Assembly (NCBI RefSeq): GCF_004363305.1 | Contig: NZ_SNZA01000007.1 | Span: forward strand, 1 to 64,000 | Origin: Marinomonas communis | Lineage (GTDB): Bacteria; Pseudomonadota; Gammaproteobacteria; Pseudomonadales; Marinomonadaceae | DNA length: 64,000 nt | Reading direction: 5' to 3' | In this document: positions 10,213 through 20,454 of the stretch, piece by piece | Layout of the letters: each line of letters opens with the position of its first letter | How positions within the stretch are numbered: the first letter of the stretch is position 1 | Program-made: the position numbers and the translations under genes | The notes under the pieces: generated by a model | The model's input: the letters and a program-made list of their open reading frames with translations, nothing else | Databases searched by the model: none | What the model was told of the DNA's origin: nothing

Positions 10213-10251
10213 AAAAAAGACGGATTGATAGGGTTTCCACGCTATCAATCC
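10213..10251 (-). terminator. Terminator of the dadA-dadX operon
   Basis: Minus strand GGATTGATAG and CTATCAATCC form a 10-bp stem with a 10-nt loop, followed by GTCTTTTTT. It starts 23 bp past the dadX stop. Confidence 0.8.
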
Positions 10252-10274
10252 ATATTAAGGAACAACAATCAACG

Positions 10275-11366
10275 CTAATCTTTAGTCAGATAAATACGAC
10301 TGGGACGCGATGTCATACGCGTCACCAACTCATAACCTATGGTTTTCGAGCAGTGGGCGACATGCTCAACTGGCACACCGTCACCCCATAGAACCACTTC
10401 GTCGCCGATAGCAAGATTCGTAGTGTCGTTATCTGAGAGTTTCGCAGTAATCATATCCATGGAAACTCGGCCAGCTAATTCAGCGGCGTTACCTTTAATA
10501 AGCAAAGGGGTTCCATGATCCGCGGATCGGGGATAGCCATCCCCATAACCTGCTGCAATCGTTACTAACTGATGATCCTCTGGTGCCTGATAAGACAAAC
10601 CGTAACCCACTTGATCGCCGGCTTTTATTTGTCTTACGGAAATGACCTTCGAACTCAATGTCATAGCAGGCTTTAAACCAAGTTCTGCACCACTCACTTC
10701 AGCAAATGGCGAAATGCCGTACAGCATAATCCCTGGGCGAATCCAGCCACCCTCAGGCACACTCCACTTCATAATCGCAGCAGAATTAGCCACACTGGCC
10801 TGAATATCCCCAATGAGCTGGCGCGTTTGCTCAAAATACGCCAACTGTTTCATCGTCGTCATATCTGACAAATCATCCGCGCAGGCAAAGTGTGTCATCA
10901 ATAGTACTTCACCAACCAAGCCTGAGTTTCGCAATGCCTCTACGAATTCAGGCGCTGTTTCTTGCGTTACACCCAGTCGGTGCATACCCGAGTCGAGTTT
11001 TACAAACACCTTCTCGATAGACTTACCAAGCGCCAAAAGACTCTCTAACTGCATGGTATTTTCAATGGCAGCCCAAAAACCCTGATCGGCACAAAGCTCC
11101 CACTCTGAAGGTTCAAATACGCCTTCCAATAGCATAATAGGCTTTTTAATCTGCGCCGCTCGAAGCTCTAACGCTTCTTCAATGGTCGCAACCGCAAATG
11201 CATCCGCATCTTCTTCTAAATATTGCGCGACACGCACGGCACCATGGCCGTATGCATCGCTTTTGACAACTGCAAAAGCATTACATTTAGGATGTAGCTT
11301 TTTTGCGTATCGGTAATTTGACAGGATCGCCTCTAAATCGACGGTCGCTGTAAGTGGCCTAGACAT
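10275..11366 (-). CDS. dadX: Alanine racemase, probably catabolic
   Basis: PLP enzyme interconverting L- and D-alanine. The PLP lysine is Lys35 in [11 protein letters not shown]. Later come the substrate-site MLYGISPF and the VGYGLSY segment with the second catalytic Tyr. 363 residues, usual length. Its start is 9 bp behind dadA, so the two form an operon in which the racemase supplies D-alanine to the dehydrogenase; hence dadX rather than alr. It may also serve peptidoglycan synthesis if no other racemase exists. GGGG ribosome binding site. Confidence 0.93.
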   Translation of the reverse strand: MSRPLTATVDLEAILSNYRYAKKLHPKCNAFAVVKSDAYGHGAVRVAQYLEEDADAFAVATIEEALELRAAQIKKPIMLLEGVFEPSEWELCADQGFWAAIENTMQLESLLALGKSIEKVFVKLDSGMHRLGVTQETAPEFVEALRNSGLVGEVLLMTHFACADDLSDMTTMKQLAYFEQTRQLIGDIQASVANSAAIMKWSVPEGGWIRPGIMLYGISPFAEVSGAELGLKPAMTLSSKVISVRQIKAGDQVGYGLSYQAPEDHQLVTIAAGYGDGYPRSADHGTPLLIKGNAAELAGRVSMDMITAKLSDNDTTNLAIGDEVVLWGDGVPVEHVAHCSKTIGYELVTRMTSRPSRIYLTKD

Positions 11367-11375
11367 CGGAGCCCC

Positions 11376-12632
11376 TTATTTTGCGTAACGTTTCACGGCA
11401 AGTTCCGACGAATCAATCGCCGTTTGGCTGCCCATCATAATATCAGCAATGATTGCTGCTGAACCGCAGCTCATGGTCCAACCTAAGGTTCCATGACCTG
11501 TATTGAGGTAGAGACCTTTGATGGGCGTCTCACCAATAATTGGTGTGCCATCAGGTGTCATTGGTCGTAACCCAGTCCAATACTCAGCTTCGCTCAGGTT
11601 AGCGCCTTGAGGGAACACATCACCAACAACGTGAGTGATAGTGTCTGTGCGAGATTTCGGCAAATCTAGGTTGTAGCCTGTTAATTCAGCCGTACCCGCC
11701 GCACGAATACGATCTCCTAAACGCGTCACAGCGACCTTGTATGTTTCGTCCATAATAGTCGAGGTCGGCGCATACGCTTGATCAGTGATCGGCACAGTTA
11801 AAGAGTAGCCTTTGACAGGGTAGATTGGTACATCCAAGCCGATTGCCTTGAGCATTTCTTTTGAATAGCTCCCCAAACACACCAGAAGCTGCTCACAAGA
11901 CACATCACCTTCATTGGTAATTACGGATCGCACTTGGCCTTGCTCGACAAGAATACGCTCTATAGAAGTATTAAACTTGAATTCAACACCTAATGACTCA
12001 CACTCTTTCTTTAAAGACTGACAGAACATCAAGCAATCACCCGTTTCGTCACCCGTAAGACGCAGGCCACCTTTAAACTTGTGAATAACGGGCGCTAATC
12101 CAGGCTCCACAGCCAAGATAGCTTTCGGGTCTAACACCTCGTGTGCCACACCAAGTGATTTCAGCACTTTAATGTCTTTTTCAGCCCCTTCAACTTGCTC
12201 ATCAGAACGAAACAGTTGCAACGTTCCTCCCTGACCATCGTCGTAGGAGATGCCAATCTCTTTACGTAAATCAACAAAGCAATCACGGCTGTATTCTGCC
12301 AGCGCCATCATTCGAGATTTGTTGGTATTGTAAGCCGATGTCGTACAGTTACCTAACATCTTAGACATCCACACCACTTTTTTAGCCTCAAGCTCTGGGC
12401 TAATTTTAAGCGGAGCATACTTTTGAAAGAGCCATTTAACGGCTTTTAATGGAATACCTGGTGCAGCCCATGGCGCTGAATAGCCAGGCGACACTTGTCC
12501 CGCATTGGCAAAACTGGTTTCCAACGCAACGTCTGGCTGGCGATCCAAAACGGTTACCTGAACTCCCTTTTTGGCCAAATAGTAAGCGGATGTTAAACCA
12601 ACAACCCCTGCACCTAATATACAAACTTTCAT
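11376..12632 (-). CDS. dadA: D-amino acid dehydrogenase small subunit
   Basis: FAD-dependent, membrane-associated oxidation of D-alanine to pyruvate and ammonia, feeding electrons to quinones. The Rossmann motif VCILGAGVVGLTSAYYLAKKG (residues 3-23) binds FAD. The C-terminal LRPMTPDGTPIIGETP and LNTGHGTLGWTMSCGS are the DadA signatures. 418 residues, like E. coli (432). GAGAGG ribosome binding site. The AT-rich region shared with divergent recX (12633-12811) would hold any Lrp-type control, which I cannot pinpoint. Confidence 0.94.
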   Translation of the reverse strand: MKVCILGAGVVGLTSAYYLAKKGVQVTVLDRQPDVALETSFANAGQVSPGYSAPWAAPGIPLKAVKWLFQKYAPLKISPELEAKKVVWMSKMLGNCTTSAYNTNKSRMMALAEYSRDCFVDLRKEIGISYDDGQGGTLQLFRSDEQVEGAEKDIKVLKSLGVAHEVLDPKAILAVEPGLAPVIHKFKGGLRLTGDETGDCLMFCQSLKKECESLGVEFKFNTSIERILVEQGQVRSVITNEGDVSCEQLLVCLGSYSKEMLKAIGLDVPIYPVKGYSLTVPITDQAYAPTSTIMDETYKVAVTRLGDRIRAAGTAELTGYNLDLPKSRTDTITHVVGDVFPQGANLSEAEYWTGLRPMTPDGTPIIGETPIKGLYLNTGHGTLGWTMSCGSAAIIADIMMGSQTAIDSSELAVKRYAK

Positions 12633-12811
12633 AGCAGACCTCTCAAAAAGAACTATCCACTATTTTTACAGAAGATTTTAAGTTTTTCTCACTATATTTT
12701 TATCTTCATTAAACATTTAAAACTAATTAATAGCCATTTTAAAAAATAAACGATAAGTTTTTAATTCGATTCTTTTAGGTATAATCATTTCCATTTTGCG
12801 GTGGTTAAAAT

Positions 12812-13267
12812 ATGTCCCAGAGTGATATCAGAAATCACGCCCTCTGGTTACTCGGCTCCAGAGAGCACTCCACATATGAAATGAGACAGAAGCTGTCGCG
12901 CAAAGGCTTTGAAGAAGACAGTATTACCCAGGTTATTGAGGAGCTTACATCACTTAACTATTTGAGCGATCAACGTTTTGCTGAAGCCTTTTGCCGAAGC
13001 AAATCAGCCAAGCCATTGGGTAAACAACGTATTCTAAATGAGCTCAAACAAAAGGGTATTAGTGAGGAGCAGGCTAAGCAGGCGCTCAGCTCACTTGATG
13101 TGGATTGGTTTGAGTTGGCATTAAACCTAAAACAAAGAAAATTTGGGGACGCAGTAGAACGAGATTATCAAAAGAAGTCGAAGCAGATGCGCTACCTGCT
13201 TTACCGCGGCTTTGGCTATGATGAAGTTCGTTACGCGATCGAAGAGGATTGCACCGAGCAGGACTGA
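12812..13267 (+). CDS. recX: RecA regulatory protein RecX
   Basis: Binds RecA filaments and limits their activity. The 151 residues form helical tandem repeats typical of RecX: ALWLLGSREHSTYEMRQKL near the start and YLSDQRFAEAFCRSK in the middle. A TATAAT (12780-12785) lies 26 bp upstream, but no good -35 accompanies it. recX usually follows recA in one transcript. Here it is about 1.7 kb away on the opposite strand, so it appears uncoupled from the recA promoter, and I see no LexA site in front of it. Confidence 0.9.
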   Translation: MSQSDIRNHALWLLGSREHSTYEMRQKLSRKGFEEDSITQVIEELTSLNYLSDQRFAEAFCRSKSAKPLGKQRILNELKQKGISEEQAKQALSSLDVDWFELALNLKQRKFGDAVERDYQKKSKQMRYLLYRGFGYDEVRYAIEEDCTEQD

Positions 13268-13301
13268 TAACGCCTGCTCTCAGCAGCCATATATAGGAGA
13301 A

Positions 13302-14849
13302 TTAAGACATTAACGAATTAAGATAACGCTCTTCCATATTGACATAATTCACCTGAACCGTTTCGATCTTCATATCCAACTCCTTGATTTTTCGTTGCAG
13401 CTCTTCTACCGCATCCGAATCCTCTGTCGTGTTTGATAGTTGCTCTAACAAGCTAATTTTTTCGCTTTCTAACTCAGAATTAGCCTCGCGAAGGTTGTTC
13501 AACTCATCTTCTTCATGTGGCGATAAAGTAAGCGGTTGCCCATGGTCATTTTCAAGTCTGGCTAACAGCTGCTCGTGCTCCACTCGCTCTTTATCCAAGT
13601 CTCGCTCTAATACATTTACATAGAGCTCTGACTCGTTTACCAGCTCCTGTAACGTCGCAAGCCTCTCACTTTGGGCTTCTTCGAAATCGGCATATTCTGC
13701 TGTCAAAGGCGCCGTATCCATAAAACTTGCAATGGCCTCAATTGAGCTTTGCTCTCTAGCAATGGCTGATTGAGCCCGTAGCTTCGCCTCTTGACCAGAA
13801 GCTTTAAGCTTTGCATCCTTAACCTTTAACTCTTCTTCACGTTTGCGCATATCCACATTCAAGTTATATTTGATCGTCTGCAAACTCTCCAATTTATGCT
13901 CAAGAGCTTTAATAACTTTGTTACTCTCCAATAAGCTCTTTTCTAATCTAGCAAACGCAATATCATAAACAGCTATGTGATCATGCTGACCATCAGAAGT
14001 ATCACGCAAAGATTTAAGCTGCTCTTTAAGCTCCTCGATTACCTGACTACGGTAGTCCGCAAGGTGCTGTAATTCATCAACCTTCTCATCCAGTTCTGTC
14101 TTGATTGGTGCGAGGAAACTATCCGAAGAAGCACTACCTAAGAATTCAGACAGCATATTCATATAATCTTCATCGGAAGAGCCTTTATCTTTAGCGGATT
14201 GTTGTATCTGTTCTCCCAACTCATGAAGACTGGCTAGCTCCGCACGAATCTCTGCAAGCTCCTGATCCAAAGCCTCTTCTCGCTGTAACGAATCTTGCAA
14301 CTGATCTAGCTGTAAATTCAGTTGTGCGGTCTTATTCATTTGCTCAAATGCCGCATCACCAGTTTTCTGGATCACTTTGTTTAACTGCTTCAGAATTTGA
14401 TTACTTACTGATAGGCGTTTTAATAAGGCATCAATCTCCTGAGCCTGCTTCAAGCGCTCTAAGACAAACTCAAACTTATTAAGATAATCTGCAACATTTG
14501 CACTATCACGTTCGACCAAGTCCCGTTCAATATCAAGGAAAGTTTGCCAACACTGTAAGGTGAGAGCATCGTCTCCACTGCCTTGTTGCCCCTCAATGAG
14601 TTCATCACATAAAGCTCTTTGCTGAGCGAGCAATTCTAGCCAGCGCTCTTTTTGTGATGGCCTTTGAACGGCGTCCGGAGCGACCGTTTCTACAAAACTC
14701 TCTTCGTTCGAGTCAGACACATCAACACCTTCTTCACCCTCCGATACAGAAGACAAATTACGCTTAGTTCTCCAATACCACCATATGCTCGCCAGCAACA
14801 TGACTGCCGATACACCTGCTGCAATCACTAATGTTAGAAAAACTGTCAT
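13302..14849 (-). CDS. Membrane-anchored coiled-coil protein of unknown function
   Basis: I do not recognise a named family. One N-terminal membrane helix (about residues 5-27, ending WWYWRTKR) is followed by an acidic linker (EGEEGVD, SNEESF). Long heptad-rich stretches (about 75-515) full of Leu, Glu, Lys and Gln predict an extended coiled coil on the cytoplasmic side, inferred from the positive charges after the helix. ATG 14849 has AGGTG upstream; a GTG three codons earlier (14858) is also open. It is downstream of recA with a terminator between, and convergent with recX. Any structural or scaffold role is inference. Confidence 0.7.
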   Translation of the reverse strand: MTVFLTLVIAAGVSAVMLLASIWWYWRTKRNLSSVSEGEEGVDVSDSNEESFVETVAPDAVQRPSQKERWLELLAQQRALCDELIEGQQGSGDDALTLQCWQTFLDIERDLVERDSANVADYLNKFEFVLERLKQAQEIDALLKRLSVSNQILKQLNKVIQKTGDAAFEQMNKTAQLNLQLDQLQDSLQREEALDQELAEIRAELASLHELGEQIQQSAKDKGSSDEDYMNMLSEFLGSASSDSFLAPIKTELDEKVDELQHLADYRSQVIEELKEQLKSLRDTSDGQHDHIAVYDIAFARLEKSLLESNKVIKALEHKLESLQTIKYNLNVDMRKREEELKVKDAKLKASGQEAKLRAQSAIAREQSSIEAIASFMDTAPLTAEYADFEEAQSERLATLQELVNESELYVNVLERDLDKERVEHEQLLARLENDHGQPLTLSPHEEDELNNLREANSELESEKISLLEQLSNTTEDSDAVEELQRKIKELDMKIETVQVNYVNMEERYLNSLMS

Positions 14850-14942
14850 CCTGTACACCTAGGCATCAACGATACTAATTAAGTAAGAATAGTTCCTTCC
14901 CGTAACAGACTCCATAGGCCTTACTTTTTTTAACACAGTAAA

Positions 14943-14974
14943 CAAAAAAACAGCCCTATTGGACTGTTTTTTTT
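14943..14974. terminator. Terminator after recA
   Basis: CAGCCC-TATT-GGACTG (14951-14966) with A-runs on the left and T-runs on the right, so it can act both ways. On the minus strand it ends recA 35 bp past its stop. Confidence 0.8.
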
Positions 14975-15008
14975 AAATCTAAATCGGAAAACCGAATAGC
15001 CAATGATA

Positions 15009-16070
15009 TTAGAAGTCTAGTTCTTCATTCGCATCATCAGCTGCTGCAGAAGACGCCTCATCCGCTTTCTTTGTCTTAGTCAGTAAAGCATCACGAATCA
15101 TGCCCTCGACTTCTTGCGCAATGGCAGGGTTATCCGCTAAGTACTGCGCAGCATTGGCTTTACCTTGACCAATTTTGTTACCACCATAAGCGTACCAAGC
15201 ACCCGACTTATCAATGAAGCCCTGCTTCACACCCAAGTCGATGATTTCGCCCATGCGGTAGATGCCCGCACCATACATGATTTGGAATTCCGCTTGTTTG
15301 AATGGTGGCGCAATTTTGTTCTTCACCACTTTCACACGGGTTTCGTTACCAATCACTTCGTCACCCTGCTTCACAGAGCCAATACGACGAATATCTAGAC
15401 GCACCGAACTGTAGAATTTCAGAGCGTTACCACCAGTTGTGGTCTCTGGCGAGCCAAACATCACACCAATCTTCATACGGATCTGGTTAATGAAGACAAC
15501 TAGACAGTTCGCATGCTTGATAGAACCAGTCAGTTTACGCATCGCTTGAGAAAGCAAACGCGCTTGTACACCAACTGATGAATCACCCATTTCACCTTCG
15601 ATTTCAGACTTTGGAACCAAGGCTGCAACCGAGTCAACGATGACCACATCAACACTGTTTGAACGAACTAACATGTCACAAATTTCTAGAGCTTGTTCAC
15701 CAGTATCTGGTTGAGACACCAGTAGCTCACCGATGTTTACACCTAGTTTTTCTGCATAAGATGGGTCTAACGCGTGCTCCGCATCGATGAAGGCACATGT
15801 TTTACCTTGCTTCTGAGCTTCTGCGATCACACTAAGCGTCAGAGTCGTTTTACCTGAAGATTCTGGACCATAGATCTCACAAATACGACCATATGGCAGG
15901 CCACCAGCACCCAAAGCGATGTCTAGACCTAGAGAGCCCGTAGAAACCGTTTCGATGTCTAATTTTGCACCTTCACCCATTTTCATGATGGCGCCTTTAC
16001 CAAACTGACGCTCGATTTGTGAAAGCGCTGCGTCTAACGCTTTTTTCTTGTTGTCTGCCGTGCTAGCCAT
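15009..16070 (-). CDS. recA: Recombinase A
   Basis: ATP-dependent strand exchange and LexA co-protease. Walker [10 protein letters not shown] sits at about 68-76. MAW-type loop L1 ([22 protein letters not shown]), the [16 protein letters not shown] loop L2 region, and an acidic C-terminal tail ending DDANEELDF are all present. 353 residues, as in E. coli. A LexA box lies about 80 bp upstream. Single-gene transcript closed by the hairpin at 14951. Confidence 0.98.
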   Translation of the reverse strand: MASTADNKKKALDAALSQIERQFGKGAIMKMGEGAKLDIETVSTGSLGLDIALGAGGLPYGRICEIYGPESSGKTTLTLSVIAEAQKQGKTCAFIDAEHALDPSYAEKLGVNIGELLVSQPDTGEQALEICDMLVRSNSVDVVIVDSVAALVPKSEIEGEMGDSSVGVQARLLSQAMRKLTGSIKHANCLVVFINQIRMKIGVMFGSPETTTGGNALKFYSSVRLDIRRIGSVKQGDEVIGNETRVKVVKNKIAPPFKQAEFQIMYGAGIYRMGEIIDLGVKQGFIDKSGAWYAYGGNKIGQGKANAAQYLADNPAIAQEVEGMIRDALLTKTKKADEASSAAADDANEELDF

Positions 16071-16150
16071 ATTTCAATCCTAAGTGGTGTATCCGTAGAT
16101 TTAAACTGCGCCTAATGTAACGCTTTTTAAAATTGTGCTCAAGAAAAATA

Positions 16151-16166
16151 CTGTATAAAAACACAG
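16151..16166. promoter_or_regulatory. LexA (SOS) box of recA
   Basis: CTGTATAAAAACACAG matches the gammaproteobacterial CTG-N10-CAG LexA operator, with TA on its 5' side. On the minus strand a possible promoter, TTGAGC-N16-TTACAT, lies just downstream, so bound LexA would sit at its upstream edge. The box lies between the pncC stop and recA. Confidence 0.8.
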
Positions 16167-16172
16167 ATTTTT

Positions 16173-16661
16173 TTATTTCATCAGAGTTAACAATTGCGTC
16201 AAAGCATGTGCCACGGTTGCTTGGCGAATGTCAGAACGTGTTCCAGTAAACTGACAACGCTCCACCTTGGCATCCCGCCCTGCCAGTTGCCAGCCAATCC
16301 AAACACACCCTACTGGCTTTTCGGCTGTACCACCACTGGGGCCAGCTACACCACTTACCGCGATCGCGACATCCCCCCCAAACTGCAAGGCTCCTGCACA
16401 CATTTCCCTGATTGTCGCCTCACTTACTGCGCCTTCTTGTTCTAGCGTGGTAGCCGACACACCCAGGCCAGACATTTTAGCTTCATTGGCATAGCTGATA
16501 ATCCCGCCATAAAACCAAGCGGAACTTCCCGCCATTTCCGTGCAATACGCGCCAATTAGGCCGCCAGTACAAGACTCCGCAGTCACCAGCATTACCCCTT
16601 TTTCCATTAAGCACTCGGCGACGTCAGCCACTAAGTCATTAAGGATTTTGTCATCAAGCAT
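16173..16661 (-). CDS. pncC: Nicotinamide-nucleotide amidohydrolase (CinA C-terminal family)
   Basis: Deamidates NMN to nicotinic acid mononucleotide in pyridine nucleotide recycling. The 162 residues are the stand-alone CinA-C domain: TAESCTGGLIGAYCTEMAGSSAWF at about 24-47, the GGIISYANEAK motif, and AVSGVAGPSGGTAEKPVG. Immediately upstream of recA, where cinA homologues commonly sit. The SOS box begins just after its stop. AAGGGA ribosome binding site. Confidence 0.92.
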   Translation of the reverse strand: MLDDKILNDLVADVAECLMEKGVMLVTAESCTGGLIGAYCTEMAGSSAWFYGGIISYANEAKMSGLGVSATTLEQEGAVSEATIREMCAGALQFGGDVAIAVSGVAGPSGGTAEKPVGCVWIGWQLAGRDAKVERCQFTGTRSDIRQATVAHALTQLLTLMK

Positions 16662-16738
16662 GTCGTTCCCTTAAATATCAATAGATTATGCCTTAGAATA
16701 TCGGCCCTGTTTCATCCATACAACGTGAGTCGTCACAC

Positions 16739-19396
16739 ATGAGCCAATCCGATAAAGACAATCATACGCCAATGATGCGCCAATACTTTGGCCTAAAATC
16801 ACAGCACCCTAATCAAATGCTGTTTTACCGTATGGGAGACTTCTACGAGTTGTTCTATGACGACGCAAAACGCGCCTCTGAGCTGCTAGATATCACCTTG
16901 ACCGCACGTGGACACTCTGGCGGAAAACCGATCCCGATGGCAGGCATTCCATTCCATGCAGCAGAAAACTACATCGCTCGCTTAGTACGTATGGGGGAAT
17001 CGGTTGTTATCGCAGAGCAAGTGGGTGATCCAGCCACCAGCAAAGGGCCTGTCGAGCGTCAAGTGGCGCGCATCGTGACGCCCGGCACCATCAGTGATGA
17101 AGCGTTTCTTGAAGAAAAACGGGAAAACCTTTTATTGTCCGTTGCTCACGTTCAGCGCAAAGGTCTAGATGTCTTTGGCTTCTCTTACCTAGATATGGCC
17201 AGCGGCCGCTTCTGTGTGTTTGAAGTAGATGGTCATGAAGCCCTAGCCAGCGAATTGCAGCGTTTATCTCCCAAAGAGATTCTACTGTCTGAAGACTTCC
17301 CTGCTCGCGATTTGATTACCCTTGAGCGCGGCGTCAGCGAATTAGGCCCTTGGCACTTTGATTTTGAATCAAGCTACCGCCAGCTCATTCAACAGTTTAA
17401 TACCAAAGACTTATCTGGCTTTGGTTGTGAAGCCTTAACCGCAGCCATTGCCTCAGCTGGCGCCTTACTTCAATACGCTAAAGACACCCAACGCTCATCG
17501 CTACCCCATATCCAAGCAATCAGCGTCGAGCAACGTGATGATTCTGTACTGATTGATGGTGCCACTCGTCGCAACCTAGAGATTGACCAAAATCTCAACG
17601 GCAGCACGAGTAATACATTGATGAGCGTCATCGACAGCTGTGCCACGCCAATGGGATCACGCCTTTTAAAACGCTGGTTACACACACCGATCCGCAATCT
17701 TGATGAAATTCACGGTCGTCAGCAGGCGGTACATGCTCTATTAAATAACTTCACCTTTGAAACTCTACAAAGCACCATCAAAGCCGTGGGTGATATGGAG
17801 CGTATCTTATCTCGTGTGGCACTGCGCTCAGCGCGCCCAAGAGACTTAGTACGTCTACGCATGGCACTAGAAACCATGCCTGAGCTACGCCGTATTTTAA
17901 GCGAAATCCCTGATAACAGCCGTTTAGCACATTTACACGATCGTCTGGTTGAACAACCAGAGCTAACGGACGAACTAGCGCGCGCTTTAGTCGAAAACCC
18001 ACCTGCTGTGATTCGTGATGGTGGCATGATGGCACAAGGGTACGACGAAGAGTTAGATGAGTTAATTTCTCTTTCCACTAACGCCACCGATTATTTGGCA
18101 GAAGTGGAGCGACGCGAAAAAGAGCGCACTGGCATCGCTTCTTTAAAAGTGGGTTACAACCGAGTTCACGGCTACTACATTGAAATCAGTCGCTTGCATT
18201 CAGATATGGCACCAACCGAATACGTTCGCCGCCAAACCCTGAAAAACGCTGAACGCTTTATCACACCAGAACTGAAGGAATTTGAAGACAAAGCCCTGAG
18301 CGCTAAGTCCAAAGCACTAGCACGTGAAAAGCAGTTGTACGAGCAGCTACTCGATAAATTAAACGATGTTCTTGGACCATTACAAACCGCCAGCCAAGCC
18401 GTTGCGCAATTGGACGTACTAGGTTGTTTTGCCGAGCGCGCGAATCGCTTAAGTTTTTGCTGCCCAGAAGTACACAACCGTGGCGGCATGTCGATCCAAG
18501 CAGGTCGCCACCCAGTCGTAGAGTCTGTTATTTCAGATCCGTTTATCCCCAATGACCTAGACCTTCACGAAGGCCGTAGCTTGCTGATGATCACCGGTCC
18601 AAACATGGGTGGTAAATCCACCTACATGCGCCAAATTGCGATCATTGCCCTATTGGCTCATACCGGTAGCTTTGTACCGGCAGAAGCCGCTTCTCTGTCT
18701 GTAGTGGATCGTATCTTTACCCGAATGGGGTCTTCGGATGATTTAGCAGGTGGTCGCTCAACCTTCATGGTGGAAATGACGGAAACCGCTAACATCTTAA
18801 ACAATGCCACCAAAGACAGCTTGGTGCTAATGGACGAAGTGGGCCGAGGCACCAGTACCTTTGATGGTTTGTCATTAGCTTGGTCAGCGGTTGAGTACCT
18901 AGCAAATGAGCTAGGCAGCTATGTTTTATTCGCCACGCACTATTTTGAACTGACAACCTTAGCCGAGCGTCTTCCTAATGCTGCCAACGTACATTTGACG
19001 GCGACAGAATACGAAGACGACATCGTCTTTATGCACCAAGTACATGACGGCCCGGCCAGCCAGTCTTACGGATTGCAAGTGGCTCAACTGGCAGGGGTGC
19101 CGAGAAGCGTTATCTTAGAAGCGCGCCAAAAATTGGGTGAGCTAGAAGGCGAGCGTACTGAACAGAATGCAATTGCGGTTCAGCCCGAAGCCGTGCCACA
19201 AGAATTCACTGCGCCGCAAGTTAAAGAGTCAGCACCAAAAGCGATGGCTCAGGTGAGCCCTTCACCTATGCAAGCGGATATGTTTGCAGTAGATGAAGCA
19301 AGTCAGCTAAAAGAGGCCATTGCAGCGGTTGATATAGACAACACCACGCCACTGGAAGCACTTAATCTGCTACACAAATTGAAAAGCGGTCTGTAG
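16739..19396 (+). CDS. mutS: DNA mismatch repair protein MutS
   Basis: Recognises mismatches and recruits MutL. The N-terminal mismatch-binding domain has the wedge motif GDFYELF (about 33-39). The C-terminal ATPase has Walker [10 protein letters not shown] (about 620), Walker [13 protein letters not shown] and FATHYFELT. 885 residues, slightly longer than the 853 of E. coli; the extra length is in the Ala/Pro/Glu-rich linker before the C-terminal tetramerisation segment. Divergent from pncC with 77 bp between. Confidence 0.97.
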   Translation: MSQSDKDNHTPMMRQYFGLKSQHPNQMLFYRMGDFYELFYDDAKRASELLDITLTARGHSGGKPIPMAGIPFHAAENYIARLVRMGESVVIAEQVGDPATSKGPVERQVARIVTPGTISDEAFLEEKRENLLLSVAHVQRKGLDVFGFSYLDMASGRFCVFEVDGHEALASELQRLSPKEILLSEDFPARDLITLERGVSELGPWHFDFESSYRQLIQQFNTKDLSGFGCEALTAAIASAGALLQYAKDTQRSSLPHIQAISVEQRDDSVLIDGATRRNLEIDQNLNGSTSNTLMSVIDSCATPMGSRLLKRWLHTPIRNLDEIHGRQQAVHALLNNFTFETLQSTIKAVGDMERILSRVALRSARPRDLVRLRMALETMPELRRILSEIPDNSRLAHLHDRLVEQPELTDELARALVENPPAVIRDGGMMAQGYDEELDELISLSTNATDYLAEVERREKERTGIASLKVGYNRVHGYYIEISRLHSDMAPTEYVRRQTLKNAERFITPELKEFEDKALSAKSKALAREKQLYEQLLDKLNDVLGPLQTASQAVAQLDVLGCFAERANRLSFCCPEVHNRGGMSIQAGRHPVVESVISDPFIPNDLDLHEGRSLLMITGPNMGGKSTYMRQIAIIALLAHTGSFVPAEAASLSVVDRIFTRMGSSDDLAGGRSTFMVEMTETANILNNATKDSLVLMDEVGRGTSTFDGLSLAWSAVEYLANELGSYVLFATHYFELTTLAERLPNAANVHLTATEYEDDIVFMHQVHDGPASQSYGLQVAQLAGVPRSVILEARQKLGELEGERTEQNAIAVQPEAVPQEFTAPQVKESAPKAMAQVSPSPMQADMFAVDEASQLKEAIAAVDIDNTTPLEALNLLHKLKSGL

Positions 19397-19512
19397 CTGC
19401 ATAAGCTAAGATCAGAAAATTTAGCGGTACGGCCAATTGTTCCTTGCCGCTTCACAGCCTATGCCACTAAAATACTGGCAAAATTTTGAACTAATTCTAG
19501 GAGAGAAGTCGA

Positions 19513-19836
19513 ATGGCTTTCATCGTTACTGACAACTGTATTCGTTGTAAATACACAGACTGTGTAGAAGTCTGCCCAGTTGATTGTTTTTACGAAGGTC
19601 CAAACTTTCTAGCAATTAACCCAGACGAGTGTATCGACTGTGCACTGTGTGAACCTGAATGTCCTGCGGGCGCGATCTTCTCTGAAGACGAACTGCCAGA
19701 TGGCCAAGAAGTGTTCGTTGAGCTAAACCAAGAGCTTTCTCTAATTTGGCCAAACATTACGGAGCAGAAAGACGCACTTCCAGATGCAGCAGAATGGGAC
19801 GGCGTTGAAGACAAGCTTGAGCACCTAGAGCGCTAA
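19513..19836 (+). CDS. fdxA: Seven-iron ferredoxin FdxA
   Basis: 107-residue [3Fe-4S]/[4Fe-4S] electron carrier. Cysteine arrays [17 protein letters not shown] and [12 protein letters not shown] fill the N-terminal half, and an acidic C-terminal tail follows, as in Azotobacter FdI-type proteins. A strong ribosome binding site (AGGAGAG) precedes the ATG. mutS-fdxA followed by an Rsm-type RNA is the arrangement seen in P. aeruginosa. Confidence 0.95.
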   Translation: MAFIVTDNCIRCKYTDCVEVCPVDCFYEGPNFLAINPDECIDCALCEPECPAGAIFSEDELPDGQEVFVELNQELSLIWPNITEQKDALPDAAEWDGVEDKLEHLER

Positions 19837-19856
19837 GTTTGAGACGTTTTAAAAGA

Positions 19857-19879
19857 AGCAGCTTCGGCTGCTTTTTTTT
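19857..19879 (+). terminator. Terminator of fdxA
   Basis: AGCAGC-TTCG-GCTGCT with a stable UUCG tetraloop, then TTTTTTT, 20 bp past the fdxA stop. Confidence 0.92.
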
Positions 19880-19915
19880 ATGCCTCGGGAAAGATAACTT
19901 GATAAATCGCAGGCA

Positions 19916-20161
19916 AAGAAAAAGGCAGCCTAGGCTGCCTGTTTTTTGCTCTATTCCGTTAAAGCGATCGATCCTTGAAGATGCGAATCCGTCGCCGTTA
20001 ATCCGTAACTTGCCATCTTTGGCCTACGCTTGAGTCCGTCAAGCTGTTTGTCCTGTAAAATCCGTCTTCGAAGTGATCCGTACTTCAATCCAGTCATCCC
20101 ACAAAGCTCCTTGCTTTGCTGCACTTCTCTGTGCATCTCAATCCGTGAGCTCCCTTTGGAT
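19916..20161 (-). ncRNA. CsrB/RsmZ-type CsrA-sequestering small RNA, copy A
   Basis: The predicted RNA of about 246 nt runs from the promoter at 20168-20195 to a terminator hairpin (19923-19940, an 18-nt perfect palindrome, followed by TTTTCTTT). It contains 13 GGA triplets, most as ACGGAT or AAGGA. Several lie in loops of evident hairpins, such as GTACGGATCACTTC and AGCAAGGAGCTTT. This density is the hallmark of CsrB, CsrC, RsmY and RsmZ, and the position beside fdxA is that of rsmZ in P. aeruginosa. The ends are predicted. An alternative is a structured RNA of unknown role. Confidence 0.85.
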
Positions 20162-20167
20162 GTCTTT

Positions 20168-20195
20168 AATTTACCTCATCCAGAGAAACTTGCAA
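20168..20195 (-). promoter_or_regulatory. Promoter of sRNA copy A
   Basis: Minus strand TTGCAA (20190-20195), 16-bp spacer, TAAATT (20168-20173). The same boxes and spacing recur before copy B. Predicted start at about 20161. Confidence 0.7.
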
Positions 20196-20308
20196 CTCGC
20201 CGGAAAAACACCAATAATAAACTATTACCATTAAATTCAATGACTTAGGAACTTTCAATCCTCAATTTTCCGTTATTCCTTGCATATTACTGAAATTCCT
20301 TACGCTTA

Positions 20309-20326
20309 TGTCAGATTCGCCCTACA
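20309..20326 (-). promoter_or_regulatory. GacA/UvrY-type upstream activating box, copy A
   Basis: Minus strand TGTAGG-N6-CTGACA, an imperfect match to the GacA consensus TGTAAG-N6-CTTACA. It is about 150 bp upstream of the predicted RNA start, the same distance as in copy B. AT-rich DNA separates it from the promoter. Confidence 0.6.
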
Positions 20327-20454
20327 ACGCTATTCACTTGGATTAAACCATTAAGAAGAAATCAGGGGGGATTAAGTAAGCTTTGAACTTATTCGAACAG
20401 AATAGATGCCGTGAACACAGCTAAAGTTGATTAGATCATCTACGGAAATTGAAA

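Noticed and set aside
19839..20248. Several 60-75 codon open frames on both strands
   Set aside because: They lie inside the duplicated sRNA units, are not kept between the two copies, and have no ribosome binding sites.
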